This document shows, in pieces, positions 1 to 11,369 of a DNA stretch of 64,000 bases. The notes under the pieces are model-generated. The model was given only the letters and a program-made list of their open reading frames with translations. It did no database searches and was not told where the DNA came from. The stretch covers positions 1-64,000 of the forward strand of contig JACVRA010000243.1 of assembly GCA_019828545.1 (NCBI GenBank), in the 5' to 3' direction. Each line of letters opens with the position of its first letter. Within the stretch, counting starts at the first letter, position 1. The DNA comes from Paracamarosporium sp. OC-R06-R3 (taxonomy: Eukaryota > Ascomycota > Dothideomycetes > Pleosporales > Didymosphaeriaceae). Both the position numbers and the translations under genes were made by a program.

Positions 1-1905
1 AATGCTCAGCTAGCTAGAGTCCATTCAACACGTTTACTATATTGCAGTGACGTAAGCTAAGAATTTCTGTGCCACAAGCAGGTTGACCTGCAGCAATGTA
101 TATAAGGAGTAGGAGCCGCTCAAGAAACAAATCAACCTTCAAGATATATTTCTTCACCGCCGCTGCATTCTAAAGGACCTTGGAATCTTTCTTACACAGC
201 TCAACAAATTCAGCGCGTAGCGCATTAGCTTCTAAGATGCAATCGAGTATCTAACCTTTCCCTTCTAGCAAGACATCTTTGTTTTGAGGATCCTTGCAGA
301 AACTCCAGCCCTTGGCGCTTTCTATTAGGTCGTCTTTCAAGTTGCGTAGTTCAAATGCAGGAATCACGTCTTTTCGCTTTTCGTCGCCGTGGATCAGGAA
401 GAGCTACTCTAGCTCGGACTGTGCTATCACTACTTAGGTGGCAACAAATCTTTTAAAATCAGCTATATTCAGCTCGAGCTGTTTGTATGTGAGCCATTCA
501 TGGTCGTCAGACTAGTAGATATAGCCTAGGCTTGTAAAGCTATTCCTAATCTTCTTGCTATACGCTCGTAATCGTAGCACCTAATTAAATGGTGACCGAC
601 TTCCATGGATTATGAAGCGCTCGCGCATCTCGTCCAGTACGTCTAATAGATGCTTAATCTGTCCCTTTTCTGCTATCATGACTAACATCTAAACAACAAG
701 CATCTAAGTTATCTTAATAAAAGCAGATAAGTACGATGTGAAAGAATTTGCGTCCTAAAAGATTTTTTTTCTCAGGATCTACTCCCAACGCGGCAAGAAA
801 CCCTATTGCTGTACTCTCACAAAGATCTCCTTTAAGCGTGTAGTTAAGTACGGAGATACAGAAATGGAGGCAAGCTCAGTCAAGCCGGTCTCCTAATAAT
901 TTTTGCATAATGTCAGGGCCCTGTTTAACATCGTCTCTTGTCTATTAACTTTGCTTAAGCGCTATAAGCTCTTTGCCGATAGCTATCAACTCATCGAGAT
1001 CCCCTAGCTGGTGAGCAGTCAGACGGTGGGCCAGCTCAATACGATTCTCTAGCTACACAGTTCGGTATACAAAACACATAAGCCTTTTAAAGACTTATTT
1101 ATAGTTACAATACGTTGAGTCGCGCAATTTTATCATTAGTGGCCGGTCAAAAGCTCGCCTACGCTGGATAAAGCTGTTGATGCGTGCTTGGTCAAAACAT
1201 TGACCTTGTCGTCTCGTATGGAAGTATGCACTTGTTCGACGACGCAATCTAGACTGTCTGAGAACTCAACTAGGAGAGGTTCTAATAATGGGCTAGCAGG
1301 GCTTGCTAGACGGGCTACTTCGATAAACGAGTATCCATACAGATATTTCGGCCAGCACGTCATTTCCAACCAGGGTAAGACCTCAGTTGGCGCAGCGTTG
1401 TCTAGAATCCTGTCTTTAATTGCTCTCGTTTCTTGGTCTCCCTGCTCTAGCGCTTCATCAATTTGAGCGCGTATGTATTCTGCCATGGGTAACTTTGCAG
1501 CCATTTCCTGTCGCCGCAGTGTTTCTTCTTCTTCTTCAACTTCAGCCGACAAAATGACTGCAAAGTATTGGCTTTTGCAGCCTCGTACAAATAGACGCTG
1601 ACACGATACCTTCTTCCAACTAGACACAACAAGCGCATCAACTTTAGAAGGGCGGCCTGGACCGCGCCTGTGCTCAGCATGCCGACTCTAACAATGCCTC
1701 TCTATCATCCTCTTCAACGTATAAGTGTAGTCGCACGTTTGGCAAGACAAGCCTTCGTGTATAGGAAGATGCGGCAAAGCAAGCAATCCTGGTTGAGGAA
1801 GTTAGAACTCTGGTAAATTAGAATCAACCAGGCCTTTAAGTATAAGCTCTTCAACAAGCAGTGCTCTTGCTTTCTTCGACGAACCAAGCTCCAAATAGTC
1901 GGCAT
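1..1905 (-). pseudogene. RIP-decayed relic of an OrsD / telomere-linked-helicase-type large protein
   Basis: Read on the minus strand, roughly 300-620 gives one frame with blocks such as VLRLRAYSKKIRNSF, TSLGYIY and KGWSFCKDPQNKDVL, interrupted by five TAG/TAA codons (for example at 581-583). Each stop is one transition from TGG, CAA or CAG. Further upstream, 750-860 reads LKGDLCESTAIGFLAALGVD and 1136-1627 is open for 163 codons with WLEMTCWPKYLYGYSF. These blocks resemble, from memory, the body of large fungal proteins annotated as OrsD-like (DUF3505) and associated with telomere-linked RecQ helicases. The frame shifts near 1640 and continues weakly to 1905. The left end runs off the window. 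The decay pattern is seen directly; the family name is recognition without a search and could be wrong in detail. Confidence 0.5.
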
Positions 1906-2379
1906 ACCATCTTGCGATATAGGAAAGGTAATGTTTAGGCTTAAGACCCATTCCGCATGGGATACAAATCCATGTTCAATAATCCATAAGGTAATGGAAA
2001 AGGTCCATGGCTACGCGTAAAATATTCTAAATGCGTTTATCTTCTTAGTTACGGCAACATTGCAGCTTCAAGAACGTTTCAAGTGACTATTATCGACTAC
2101 TATACAGTTTCATGAAGAGCAGCGGGCGATAACGTAAGTGGCAGACACTGTCCTAGCAGAAGTACAATAGGCGAAGCGTTAGCGGACGCACGGTACAGCT
2201 CCACGTAAGCAAGCAAATTAGCAATATAGTTCTAGGCCTGTCCCCACTATAGTGGTCATGTAGCTCACAGCAAGCTAGGCATTATGTTAAGGTGTTAGAA
2301 TTCCTGCCTGGCTATGTAGGCCACCGACCGCTGGGCCTCACCAGCAGAGCCCGAAACCGGTCCACCGTTACGCCGATCC

Positions 2380-3000
2380 TACTTCAGTATCCCATCCAAC
2401 TACCAGCTGCCTACCTGGGCCTCGTCACCCTCAGCCTCGTCACCCTTGTCCACCAGTCCCTTGTGGAAGTATTGACTGAGCAGATTGCCAAAGACCTCCT
2501 TCCAGATGTTCTGCAAGTCGCTGCCGTTGGTGCGGAAGTCTTCCTCGAAGTTGACGATGGATCCTGGATGTTAACGCCCTTATACTGGCTAGCGGAGGAT
2601 CTTCCTCCGAAGAATGGATGAGCATGAAGAGCTCGTTGAGTTTCCCTTTCCCTCGGGTTAGCTTGTAAACCGGAACTGAAGACTTCTCCAGCATGTCGGT
2701 TTGATTGATGTCGCTCAGGAAGGTTATTCCTTGGAGAAATAGAACGTTGAAGCTCGTACCTAGACGACGCTAGTCCGGCGGCAGAGGCGACTCAGAAACT
2801 GTGAAAGTGCCAGTGCGATAATTTCCGCGTCCTCAGCCATGCTGGAGTATACCCTGTTCACGCTTCTGCGAGGTTGCTGTTCGGGTAAAGCGTGAAGGGT
2901 TTCCATATCTTCTCAAGGGTGGCCAGGCTTCCACCACTGCTACACAGCCTCCCCAGGTGTCTTAAAAGCGTTCGACCTGTCCTGTCCCTTCTGCACGAAA
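2380..3000 (-). pseudogene. Decayed coding segment of unknown family
   Basis: Minus-strand frames here look protein-like but do not join. About 2740-2590 reads LGTSFNVLFLQGITFLSDIN followed by KLTRGKGKLNELFMLIH. After a frame change, about 2580-2390 reads NFEEDFRTNGSDLQNIWKEV and ends at TAG. A stop and the frame change separate the pieces, and a 22-nt GT-AG stretch between them is too short to be a convincing intron. I do not recognise the family. It lies directly 3' of the coiled-coil gene on the same strand and could be a separate neighbour or a relic. Confidence 0.28.
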
Positions 3001-3177
3001 CTCTCAACTATGTGTTTGTGTACCGCTCGAGTTGGCGAAAGCGTGCGTTGGCCGGATGAAGATGAACAACTCGAGCTGCGCGACGGCGACAGTGGCGACA
3101 AACAAGCACTTGCACATTTCGGAATCAACCTAACAAACCACTGCGTCCAAGGCTGACGGACGCCAGCCTGGAAATGT

Positions 3178-4659
3178 TTACAGTGGCGAGGAAGTTGCCC
3201 GCCGGTCACTGCCCTCGCTCTGCGCGTCTAGAATCTTCCTAACCATCTTCTCCGGCAACGACTTGATCTCCTTCGCCAACCCCTTTAGGTAATCTTCTAC
3301 TTCCATTAATGTCTCGCCGACAAGCTCTTGCATGCCCTCGCCCATGTCCTTCGTCTTCGCGTCCGCAACATCGATGAGCTGCTGCTTAAGGCTCTCGGCT
3401 TTTTCTTGTAGTTCTGCGAGACCTTCCTCTTTTGTGCTTTTTACATCAAGCTTGTGATCCTCAAGATCCTCGTCCAACTGGGCCTCGGTGTGGCGGCGCA
3501 TAGCGATCTCGTGGTCCTCGGACTTCTGGTGCATCTCCTCGAGCATTGCTTCCACATGAGGCTTCGCGTTGGCCGTGATACACGCAATGATAAGGGTGCT
3601 GATGTGGGTCACAGCGTCGTGTTCTAACTCCTGAGTTGGGGAGACGCCGAAGAAGTCACCAAGCTTTTTCGGAAGGGCCTGCACAAGATTAGTGAGATAT
3701 AAGACTAGCTTCTTCCGGCACTCACCTTTTCCACAATCAGTGGGACCATTGTGTTGAGCGCGTTCTCGATCACGTCGTGTATGTGGGCCGGTTTGTACGG
3801 AGAAGATGAACGGAGGGGGCTGGGCGACGCTGTGGTGGTGGCTTTTTCGGTGGGCGAGCCCAGCAGATGGTCGAAGGCTGCCGGATTTGCTTTGTCTATT
3901 GGAGTAGGTACGGCAGATACGGCGCGCTTGCGCTTTTGGGGCAACAGCTTGGGCGACGAACTGCCTCCAGCTGCTAGGTGCAAAAGAGCCTTGGTTAGCG
4001 AGATCATCGTTATCTAAGTGCAGAGACGTACCCTCTCTGCACCGTTTTGTAGACACTTCACTATATGGAGGCAGTGAGTCGGCCGCAACGTCCCTTAAAG
4101 GAACAAATACGGTCCAGTCGGCTTCTCTAGTCAACGCTCCGCGGTAGGGAACGCCGTCGAGGCTTTCAGGGCGATTGACCAGGTGGTGGAAGGCGGTGTA
4201 CTGGTTTACGTGGAGGTGTAAATGGTCGAACACCAGGCGTATGTCGAGCGCGCGTGCAAGGACTTGAAGTTGGTGCAACTGGATCTCGTGGCCTGTCTTG
4301 GGCGCGATGCAGCCTGTAGAAGGAAGGCAACGAACTGGGCAAGGTTGGCGCAGCGTCAGCTGCAGCGTCTTGAAGGCAGGCGAGCCGCTTCGTGCAAGCC
4401 AAGACTGCTGCGCTTGGGACAAGTTTTCCGTCGTAGGACAGAGGAATGACGTACCAGGTACGAGTTGGTTAGCATTATATACAAGGGCGATCTGTTGCTT
4501 GTCTGCGAAACCGTGCACATGTGCGAAGAAGGAAAGGATGATAGATGCTTGATTACGAGCTTTAGAGAACTTGATTGAGAGGAAACATGGAGATGACGTT
4601 GTAGAATCAGACGAAAACGCGATCGCAGGGACATCCTGCAGTGGAGAGCAATATGTCAT
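3178..4659 (-). CDS. Unknown protein with long C-terminal coiled coil, three exons
   Basis: Two introns with clean borders explain the frame changes: 3974-4031 (58 nt, GTACGT...CTAG, CTAAC branch site) and 3679-3725 (47 nt, GTGAGT...GCAG). Exon 1 encodes a conserved-looking block (QVLARALDIRLVFDHLHLHV ... DWTVFVPLRDV), exon 2 a basic, Ser/Pro-rich linker (LLPQKRKRAVSAVPTP), and exon 3 a roughly 165-residue charged segment dominated by heptad-like Glu/Lys/Leu (LKQQLIDVADAKTKDMGEGM), predicted coiled coil. The basic linker could be a nuclear localisation signal. The layout recalls a paralogous family of uncharacterised dothideomycete proteins; I know no function for it. The start is uncertain: ATG at 4659 is the first in frame, but another intron may lie near 4392-4438. 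No clear internal stop is seen after splicing. Confidence 0.55.
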   Translation of the reverse strand: MTYCSPLQDVPAIAFSSDSTTSSPCFLSIKFSKARNQASIILSFFAHVHGFADKQQIALVYNANQLVPGTSFLCPTTENLSQAQQSWLARSGSPAFKTLQLTLRQPCPVRCLPSTGCIAPKTGHEIQLHQLQVLARALDIRLVFDHLHLHVNQYTAFHHLVNRPESLDGVPYRGALTREADWTVFVPLRDVAADSLPPYSEVSTKRCREGTSLHLDNDDLANQGSFAPSSWRQFVAQAVAPKAQARRICRTYSNRQSKSGSLRPSAGLAHRKSHHHSVAQPPPFIFSVQTGPHTRRDRERAQHNGPTDCGKGECRKKLVLYLTNLVQALPKKLGDFFGVSPTQELEHDAVTHISTLIIACITANAKPHVEAMLEEMHQKSEDHEIAMRRHTEAQLDEDLEDHKLDVKSTKEEGLAELQEKAESLKQQLIDVADAKTKDMGEGMQELVGETLMEVEDYLKGLAKEIKSLPEKMVRKILDAQSEGSDRRATSSPL

Positions 4660-7079
4660 TGCCAGTCTGTGGACTACTTACCAATCCCCCCTGCGTACAG
4701 AAGAAACCCACCCACCCGGGCTTTTGCAGGAGAGAGCAGCCCTGACTCTGTTGTCGCGTTGCAGCAGCGCGACCCTCGAGCCCCGACGTAATCCCACCAC
4801 CCAGCCTGTCGAGAGCCGCCCCTCTTGGCACAGATTACCAGCGCGTGGGCAGAAAGGCCGACTAACGCTGTGCGCACTGTGTCAGAGGCCTTGTGCAAGC
4901 GCAAGGATGGCGGAGCGAGGGAGGACGAGCGTGCAGAAGACGTGCAGGCGCGTGAGGACGCGCGTGCCGTGTCAGCGGCGGATGCGAAACGAGCGTAGAG
5001 GTGTCGGAGTGACGATGCGCAACGAACGTAGATAGAGGACTGCGTAGTAGACGGGGTTGTTGGTGAAGGTGAGGTGAGGTGGCTGGAACTCGAAGCGCGC
5101 AGCGAGATTGGCGCCTCGGAGTGGGCCGAATATATTCCGGCGCTACGGTAGGCAGCAGCGAGTGTCGGATACCACCGGAACCCAGATCACGATGCGTACC
5201 TCCTCTCATTAAATCCTTCAAGACAGATGCTTACATCATTACGATGGCACGAGTTGTGCAGCGTCGGGGTCACAATGAAAGTCGCATCGAACACGACGCC
5301 TTATGCTGCTTGGCTGTGCGCACGCGCCAGCGTCAGTATCTGCGCTTAGGGGCCAGTTCGCAGCGCGCCGCGCATCCCTCCGTCTGCAGCAAAACTCCAT
5401 CACTAGATCGTCATGGTCCGGACGCTCGTGAGAAACCCACGAAGCCGGCCATTTAAGTGAATAGGTCCTCTCAATCCTGAAGGCTGATGTTTCCCGCATC
5501 CTTTCTTCGCGCCTTCTGTCGCACTTCCTGTCGCGTTTTCTAGAACCGGGCTCCTTGAGTACTGATGCAAACCGTTTCGCATAATCTAAGGTAAATGCCT
5601 CCGTGTGCTTCTAACTGACATGCCTACGTAGTAGAAGGATGGCCTACGGGATGCGCCTGACTGCCTTCGCCCACACCGCAGTATGAACGAACCTCAGAGT
5701 CGATCAGCGTGGGAACCTGACTGAGAACGAAGAGAAGAGAGATCAGGTGCGGAGTATGAGTTTGGAGGCGGAGAAGTTGTTGAAGGATTCGTTGCTGGAG
5801 AAGCAGGGGATTGCGATTGACCGGGATGGAGTGAGGCAGGTAGGAAAAGGAGAGATGGCGGATATCTCAGCGGTGGTTTATTAGGCGTGTTGCGTATGCG
5901 AAGGCGACCCTAGTCTTGGCTGACGTTTTGGCGTCCTTGCTTCTCGTATGTACGATTTTATGAGTTGACAGTCACGGTCGGTGGTGGGGACGGAGCGGGA
6001 TATAAACCTGATGATACCCGCAAATCAAACAATGAATCCATCTTACTCCAATCCTATGCCAACGTAGGATGATAAGTTGTCTAGTTATTGTGATTGTGGT
6101 GGTGGCTTTCAGGTGATGTAGCATCGCGGCCCGGCTAAGAGAACAGCCCATCAGTGGCTGAACCCGCAGGTAAAAGCGCTTCTTAAAAGCTTGTTGACAG
6201 CGATTTTGCAGCCCCAGAACCCGTGTGGTTTTATGGGGGTTGGCGACAAGCAAGGCACAGGTGGCAGCGATAATGTCCATCTAGCTGCCCGCCACGAGAT
6301 TTCGCCGAAGGAGGGAGGAAGAAGAGTTCTACAGAGACATCTTTGAATAGGGCGCGTCGCAAGGCACGATGCAGCTAGAATTTAGTCTGATTACATGAAC
6401 CGGAAACCAATTTCGGCCGAGGGTCTTTGCAATGTCATAATTAGATGAGTTAGTGTGAGGTGAATGCTTCCAAATTTGAGATAACCTTGCGTTGCTCTGG
6501 CAACGCTATACGCAATCTTCGATCCCCGTACCCTTTCGTAAGCTCGCTCAGGATCTTGATTCACGGTACTAATTTGTATGATTTTGCTTTTCCCATGACC
6601 TAGACAGGTTAGAGCACCCTATCCTTTGTAATTATTGTAGGTCTCAACTCAACGTGATAAGGTGCTTGGAAATGTTCATTTTGCAACACATTTCGATGCG
6701 CGCTCGTAAGGGGATTTAAGCCAGTATTCAGAGTTAGCCACATCTGCTAAGATACACCTAGCTAGGCAGACCTCTAAAGACCGACCGCGATTCTGTCCAG
6801 CTGCGCGATGAAGTAAATGCATCACCCTCATCCTAGCCGTTATCTCTATTGTAAGGTTGCCGTCTTCCAACTCTTGTTGTTGCTGATGGCAATGTTAATA
6901 CCTCTGAAATGACGTAGGTCCAGTATTGAACCAGCCGCCCATTGGGTGGCTGTGTTGCGACCCACTACAGCCTTGATATATTCGCCTCTTGGCATCCCGC
7001 GTGCACCAAATGTTTTGCTCCATGACACTAAGAATCATTGATTAGGCAGATATGTAAGGCGGATCCGCGCCATGCCTTT
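4660..7079. other. No gene recognised
   Basis: No frame on either strand shows a recognisable domain. A 42-codon plus-strand frame at 5756-5884 begins MSLEAEKLLKDSLLEKQG and has a GTAGG after its 28th codon, so it could be one orphan exon; nothing joins to it. The part after about 6300 is more AT-rich. Confidence 0.4.
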
Positions 7080-8290
7080 TTAGGAAGAATCAGGGGCTGA
7101 ATCGTAAAGCATTATATACTGGCACGCTGGGGCATATAGGTTAAGCTTTCCCCTTACTAACTCACCAATTTTCTTAGTCATGTCTAGCACGCCAAGTATA
7201 ACGCCGTCGTTTCTATCCCAAGGAAAGGCTTCAGGCCGAAGGAACCAAAGCATCCTGGTGACTAGACTTACTGCAAACATAGGACCGTCCTTCTTAAGCC
7301 CTGCACTAAACACTTGCGCTTTGGGAGCTACCGTGGGCGTCACCAACGATGAGGCTAGCGTTAAAACCATCATGAGCATTAGGTCGCAGAGCGGATCGCC
7401 TAAGCACTCGGCAAGACATTGCCGGGCCGTTTGATAGTGCTCCAGTATGCCCTGGTTACCTGTTCGGAACACCTTTTCATGCTGCCGAAACCCATCTTCA
7501 ACCAACTGCGGTATACTATCGAAGGGTATCGCGCAGCCGAAGTCAATCCCGCTCTTCGGTAGGAGCCGACGCTTCGCCCGGTGTTCAGCCTCAATCGCAG
7601 CGCGCTTGAGGCTACCGGGCCTTGCTGCGATCGCCAAAGCTGCAGGCGCTGATCCTACCAGCCGAGTGACCCTTCGGTAGCTAAGCTTCGACTGGTACGA
7701 GCCTGGCATGCACTCGATTCGACACGCGAGCATGGCTACCGTCAACGCACCGATCCACTGGTCTTTGCTCATCACCTTTACCCCAGTGTGCCGTATGGCA
7801 GCGCGGAGCACCGAGAACCAAGTCGCGTTTTGTGAATAGAATGGCCTCCCTGCCGTTCGTTCAGATCGCATACAGCTATCGTACAGGTCCTGTGCAAAGT
7901 CCCGTCGCGTTCTGGACGATATAGCAGATGGCGTTGCGGGCTCTCCTAGCAAGGCCAGCAAAAAGATTGGCTCATACTCTCTACCACCTGTCAGCGGCTT
8001 TGAAATGTCGATCACAGCATCTTATATACTCACTCCCACGAGAAGGGATTCTCGGCTTGTGTCCATTGCCTTGCTTGCTCTCGCTGGTCTTCCAACAGCT
8101 GCAGTATCCCCTGACCATCGCTTGATCCGTGGCTTCGACTGCCTTTGTTCAACGCTCGATAGCAGTGGTGGGTGACGAACGCAATCATCTGAGGCTTCCA
8201 CAGTTCTTCAAAGACCTCTTCGAGGAACTTGGCAGCACTGCTTGGCCCTTGCACCCTCAGCCCGCCGCCTATCCAATCGCCGTCGACATC
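7080..8290 (-). CDS. Unknown protein, at least two exons, 5' end unresolved
   Basis: An intron at 7981-8033 (53 nt, GTGAGT...TAG, CTGAC branch site 12 nt before the acceptor) joins two open frames in phase: exon 1 reads KFLEEVFEELWKPQMIAF ... ENPFSW, and exon 2 continues EYEPIFLLALLGEPATP for about 300 codons to the stop at 7080. The apparent start of exon 2's open frame is a GTG inside the intron, so it is not a true start. Exon 1 can be read upstream as far as a CATTTAG acceptor-like site at 8291-8297 without an ATG, so a first exon is missing. Near the C-terminus WFLRPEAFPWDRNDGVI and VLDMTKKIGELV look like conserved motifs of an uncharacterised fungal family, but I cannot name it. No internal stop is seen in the two exons. 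Confidence 0.5.
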
Positions 8291-8490
8291 CTAAATGGCT
8301 CTAACGACGTTTCCTTGTAGCGGAGCCACAACAAAACCCCATAGCAACGCGAAAATGGACACTCGAAGGTGTCATCCTCAGGGTCTGGACGGAGCAAGGA
8401 ATCGATACCCAGAAATCGACAGAAAAGGGCGAAACGCGGGAAATGGAAGCTTGTTGAGCTTCGCAGAGATGTATGTACTGTATGTATATA

Positions 8491-8551
8491 GGAACCAGAA
8501 ATCAGGAACCAGAAGACCGCAACCGTAAAACGGGCACCAGAAACGGGCACC
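8491..8551. repeat. 14-bp minisatellite, about four units
   Basis: Units start at 8491, 8505, 8519 and 8533 (GGAACCAGAAATCA, GGAACCAGAAGACC, GCAACCGTAAAACG, GGCACCAGAAACG) plus a partial unit. The same unit in inverse orientation occurs at 48074-48115, and the sequence preceding it (GCGGGAAATGGAAGCTTG at about 8437) is also present, inverted, near 48260, so this is part of a dispersed repeat. Confidence 0.7.
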
Positions 8552-8599
8552 AAACTAGTCACAGTATACCCTCTCATGGGGTCCAGAAAAGGTATCCGC

Positions 8600-9442
8600 A
8601 ATCGCGCCGAAGGCCTCCTACGGAATCATACGGCTAGACCATGCTGCTGACCGTGCGCAGATGGTCAGTCAGGGCAGTTGCCTTGTCGGAGAGCCGATAG
8701 GATCGTCGGCAGAAGCAAAGTACCGAAGCGGTCGTCTATTGCCAACAACAGACACTTCGATTCGTCGTAGAACAAAGCTGCAATACCAAAGTCTATTGCC
8801 TACAGTGAATCGAGTCTCCTTTCGCATAGACGCTCTCGATCGCTACTGTACCAGGATGGAGACGGGAGCATTAGAACACCATATCCCCACTTACTTGCTC
8901 AACGAAGCACTCCTCGCTCAGGTAGCCAACATCAGCTATCTCGCTGCAGATATAGAGGAAAGTGTCCAGGCATTGTTGACGTTGAAATACCAGACATTTC
9001 TTTGTTGAACCCGATTGCAACGCGCGCGGCGCCCCAGGGCCAATTCCTCCTTATATTACCAAGTCGCTCTGGAACTCAAAAGGGAGCGAAAGAATGTGAA
9101 TGTTGCTGGGCAAGGAATGAAAGATATGTTGTGTCAGGTTATCACGCTCGTCCATATTTCACGGAGTCACCTATGAATTGGACAGGAGGGTTGTGTCGCA
9201 GCGGGACTGCAATGAATACAAGCGTAATGGAACGTAAAATGTGGCGTGCAAGAACTGATGGCTACGTGGCTCGCACCTTTACTCGCTCGCCTCAAAAAGT
9301 CATTATAAATTCCTTTCACCATGCACCATAATTAATCAACATGACAGTCTCTCGCATTTGTTTAATCTTATATCACTGAAAGTACTTTCCATCCCATCCA
9401 TCTTGTACCTTCAGCTTCAACTTCAACCTCAACTCCTACATC
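8600..9442. other. No gene recognised; upstream region of the C2H2 gene
   Basis: Short open frames at 8661-9008 and 9002-9331 on the plus strand lack recognisable motifs. The last 60 bases are pyrimidine-rich with repeated CTTCAACTTCAACCTCAAC-like sequence directly before the zinc-finger ATG, probably its promoter and 5' leader. Confidence 0.35.
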
Positions 9443-9709
9443 ATGACGTGCCATTGCAATGTCTGCGACAGATATTTCGAGAGTCGGCAAGCGCTAGCGC
9501 AGCATTTCGAAGATTCACCTGTACATGTCGGAACGTATGACTGTCAAGATTGCAACCGGAGATTTAATGATCATATGAGCCTCAGACAGCATGTTCTCAA
9601 CTCCTCTTCACACATTCCTACGCATGACTGTTCCACTTGCAATAAATCCTTCGCTGATGCCAAAGCTCTTCGGCAACACTTCCGCGATTCGCCAGCGCAT
9701 GCCGGATAA
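9443..9709 (+). CDS. Small three-finger C2H2 zinc-finger protein
   Basis: This intronless 88-aa frame consists almost entirely of three tandem C2H2 units: CNVCDRYFESRQALAQHFEDSPVH (described in part: C-x2-C at residues 5-8, H at about 21 and 28), CQDCNRRF...H and CSTCNKSF...H. Spacing is C-x2-C-x12-H-x6-H in each finger, with a DSPVH/DSPAH ending repeated in fingers 1 and 3. C2H2 arrays usually bind DNA or RNA; no other domain is present, so this may be a minimal binding protein or a fragment of a longer one. Start at ATG 9443 follows a pyrimidine-rich leader; TAA ends it. A decayed relative lies at 42782-43066, next to gene X copy B. It appears intact. Confidence 0.7.
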   Translation: MTCHCNVCDRYFESRQALAQHFEDSPVHVGTYDCQDCNRRFNDHMSLRQHVLNSSSHIPTHDCSTCNKSFADAKALRQHFRDSPAHAG

Positions 9710-10465
9710 TTGGAATTATGCTTGAACTCGAGTCGTGCTTGACAACGACCAAGTAAGTCAAGAGCTACTTCATTATTGGTGAGAATGATACTTATTAGAC
9801 TCATTGTTCTTTATCGAAGGCTGATGAAATTGTAAGCAGGTGGAGCTCGGCGAGATGAGACCCCGCAGCGTTCATTCAGCCATATGCAACAGTTACGAAG
9901 ATACTTGAACTAGTTAGAGGTGATAGGAGTCACATGATAGGGTAGTGTGTCGTACTTGTACTGTCTTGGAACGATCGATAGGATTAAGCGGATCTTGTTG
10001 GGAACCCGAGGTTCAATGACCTACGTAACATTGAGTCAGATCTTCTCATTCGACCTGGTAGTTAGATGTCTTATGTGTGTGCATCTCTTTTCGGACGTGC
10101 ACGCTATTGGAAAGCCGCAAGTGCCCATTGGACTATGCCAATACGGCCGGCGGCGGAGTAATTCGCGTGAAGCAGACAAGGCGACAGCGGGCCGTTGTCG
10201 TAGTCTCGCACATCGGGCATGGGATCTAGGCGTGACTACCGCATACCGAGTGCATCACGAGTCTTGCTGATAAGGTCGTGCTTTATGACGCTATACTAGT
10301 CAGAACGAAATATAAATGATAATCTGACCCGAATCTACGCGTAAAGACTGAAAGTGCCAACAATCTGATTTTCCAGAGAGCTCAGATCGCTGCTCGACAC
10401 AACCCGACAGCCCTACGTCCCCTACGCGCAGTTTTCAATGGCTTGTCATAAAGAAGCTAAGCCAT
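9710..10465. other. No gene recognised
   Basis: One open plus-strand frame of about 107 codons (9947-10270) has no recognisable motif. The region ends where the older pogo fragment begins. Confidence 0.35.
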
Positions 10466-11205
10466 ACGATCCACTCAATCTCTGTCCAAAATCAACTACT
10501 CTAACACAAAAATCAAGGCCTAAGAGAAGCTCTAGTAACTAAGAAGAAGCGCCAGAAGCGAGGCAGAGCTCTACCTCTCGAGAAACCTCATAACTATCAC
10601 GGAGGCGCGATTTTCTGGTCACCTAGTAAGACGCAGAGAGCACGTGATCTCCTACAGCAGAAGGAGGCTCATAAGCAGCAGTTACAGGTTCAAAAAGCTA
10701 AGCAAGCTAAAGCTAGAAAGGCTAGCTAGTAGATGAAAGCTAGGTTACTACAAGAGAAGCGCGTCGCGAGTGCAGAGGCGCAAGTAGGTCGAGCAAAGGA
10801 GAAGGCTGAGCAGGCAGCTGAGCGAGCTCGAGCTCAGAGAGCTCGAAAAGCTTAAAAGTAACTTCAGGATCGTATCAACATTGCCCGAAAAGGAAAAAAG
10901 AAATCGTTAAGGGCCTCTGGGAAAGCTATCAGAGAAATCGTACATACGCGCGCGGCTGTAGATAGTTCTGAAGCTCGAGAGGGTGCTACACCTCTATAAT
11001 GGCGTAGTGGCCGCGCGATCAAAACACCAAGTAGATTTCTATAGTTGCAGTAGCTAGAATTAATGCATAGGCCCTATAGAGCTCTCCGCCAAAAGATCTC
11101 GCGATAATAGCTATTGTTGCAGGTGCTGCAGCCTCGAGGAGCTCGCTAAGCTTTTGGTGTTGGTGGCGCATCACGATGGGGGGCGCATCACGCCAAGAGC
11201 CACGG
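10466..11205 (+). mobile_element. 5'-truncated, decayed pogo/Fot1-type element (older copy)
   Basis: The plus strand encodes the C-terminal part of a pogo-type transposase: HSISVQNQLL-stop-HKNQGL, YHGGAIFWSPSKTQRARDLL and SGRAIKTPSRFL, matching by eye HSISVKKQLLEHENKGL, YNGGAVFWSPHRIQQAHDRL and SGRSIKKPSRYQ of the neighbouring element. Several in-frame TAA/TAG codons sit where Gln or Trp is expected (CAA to TAA type). The catalytic DDE part is absent, so the copy is truncated at its 5' side. Its right terminus is GCCAAGAGCCACGG followed by TA at 11206-11207, similar to the end of the younger copy. The two elements are tail to tail. Confidence 0.75.
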
Positions 11206-11207
11206 TA

Positions 11208-11260
11208 CCGTATCTTGGCACCAAGTGCGCCGCGTCAGCAAAACGCGCCACCTCACCATG
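11208..11260 (+). repeat. Left terminal inverted repeat of the pogo element
   Basis: Fifty-three bases beginning CCGTATCTTGGCACCAAG, matching the reverse complement of 13303-13355 with one mismatch; flanked outside by TA. Confidence 0.9.
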
Positions 11261-11369
11261 ATCGCTAGCCGGCAATATGAGGCTATAGAGACGCTTATAA
11301 ACAATATTATCACAAGATTTTTTAGAGTTGAGGTCTCTAATAGCTGTAGATTATCTCTAGAAATCTAGA

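Noticed and set aside
4571..5456. Several Arg-rich frames on both strands
   Set aside because: Compositional shadows in GC-rich DNA without motifs or splice support.
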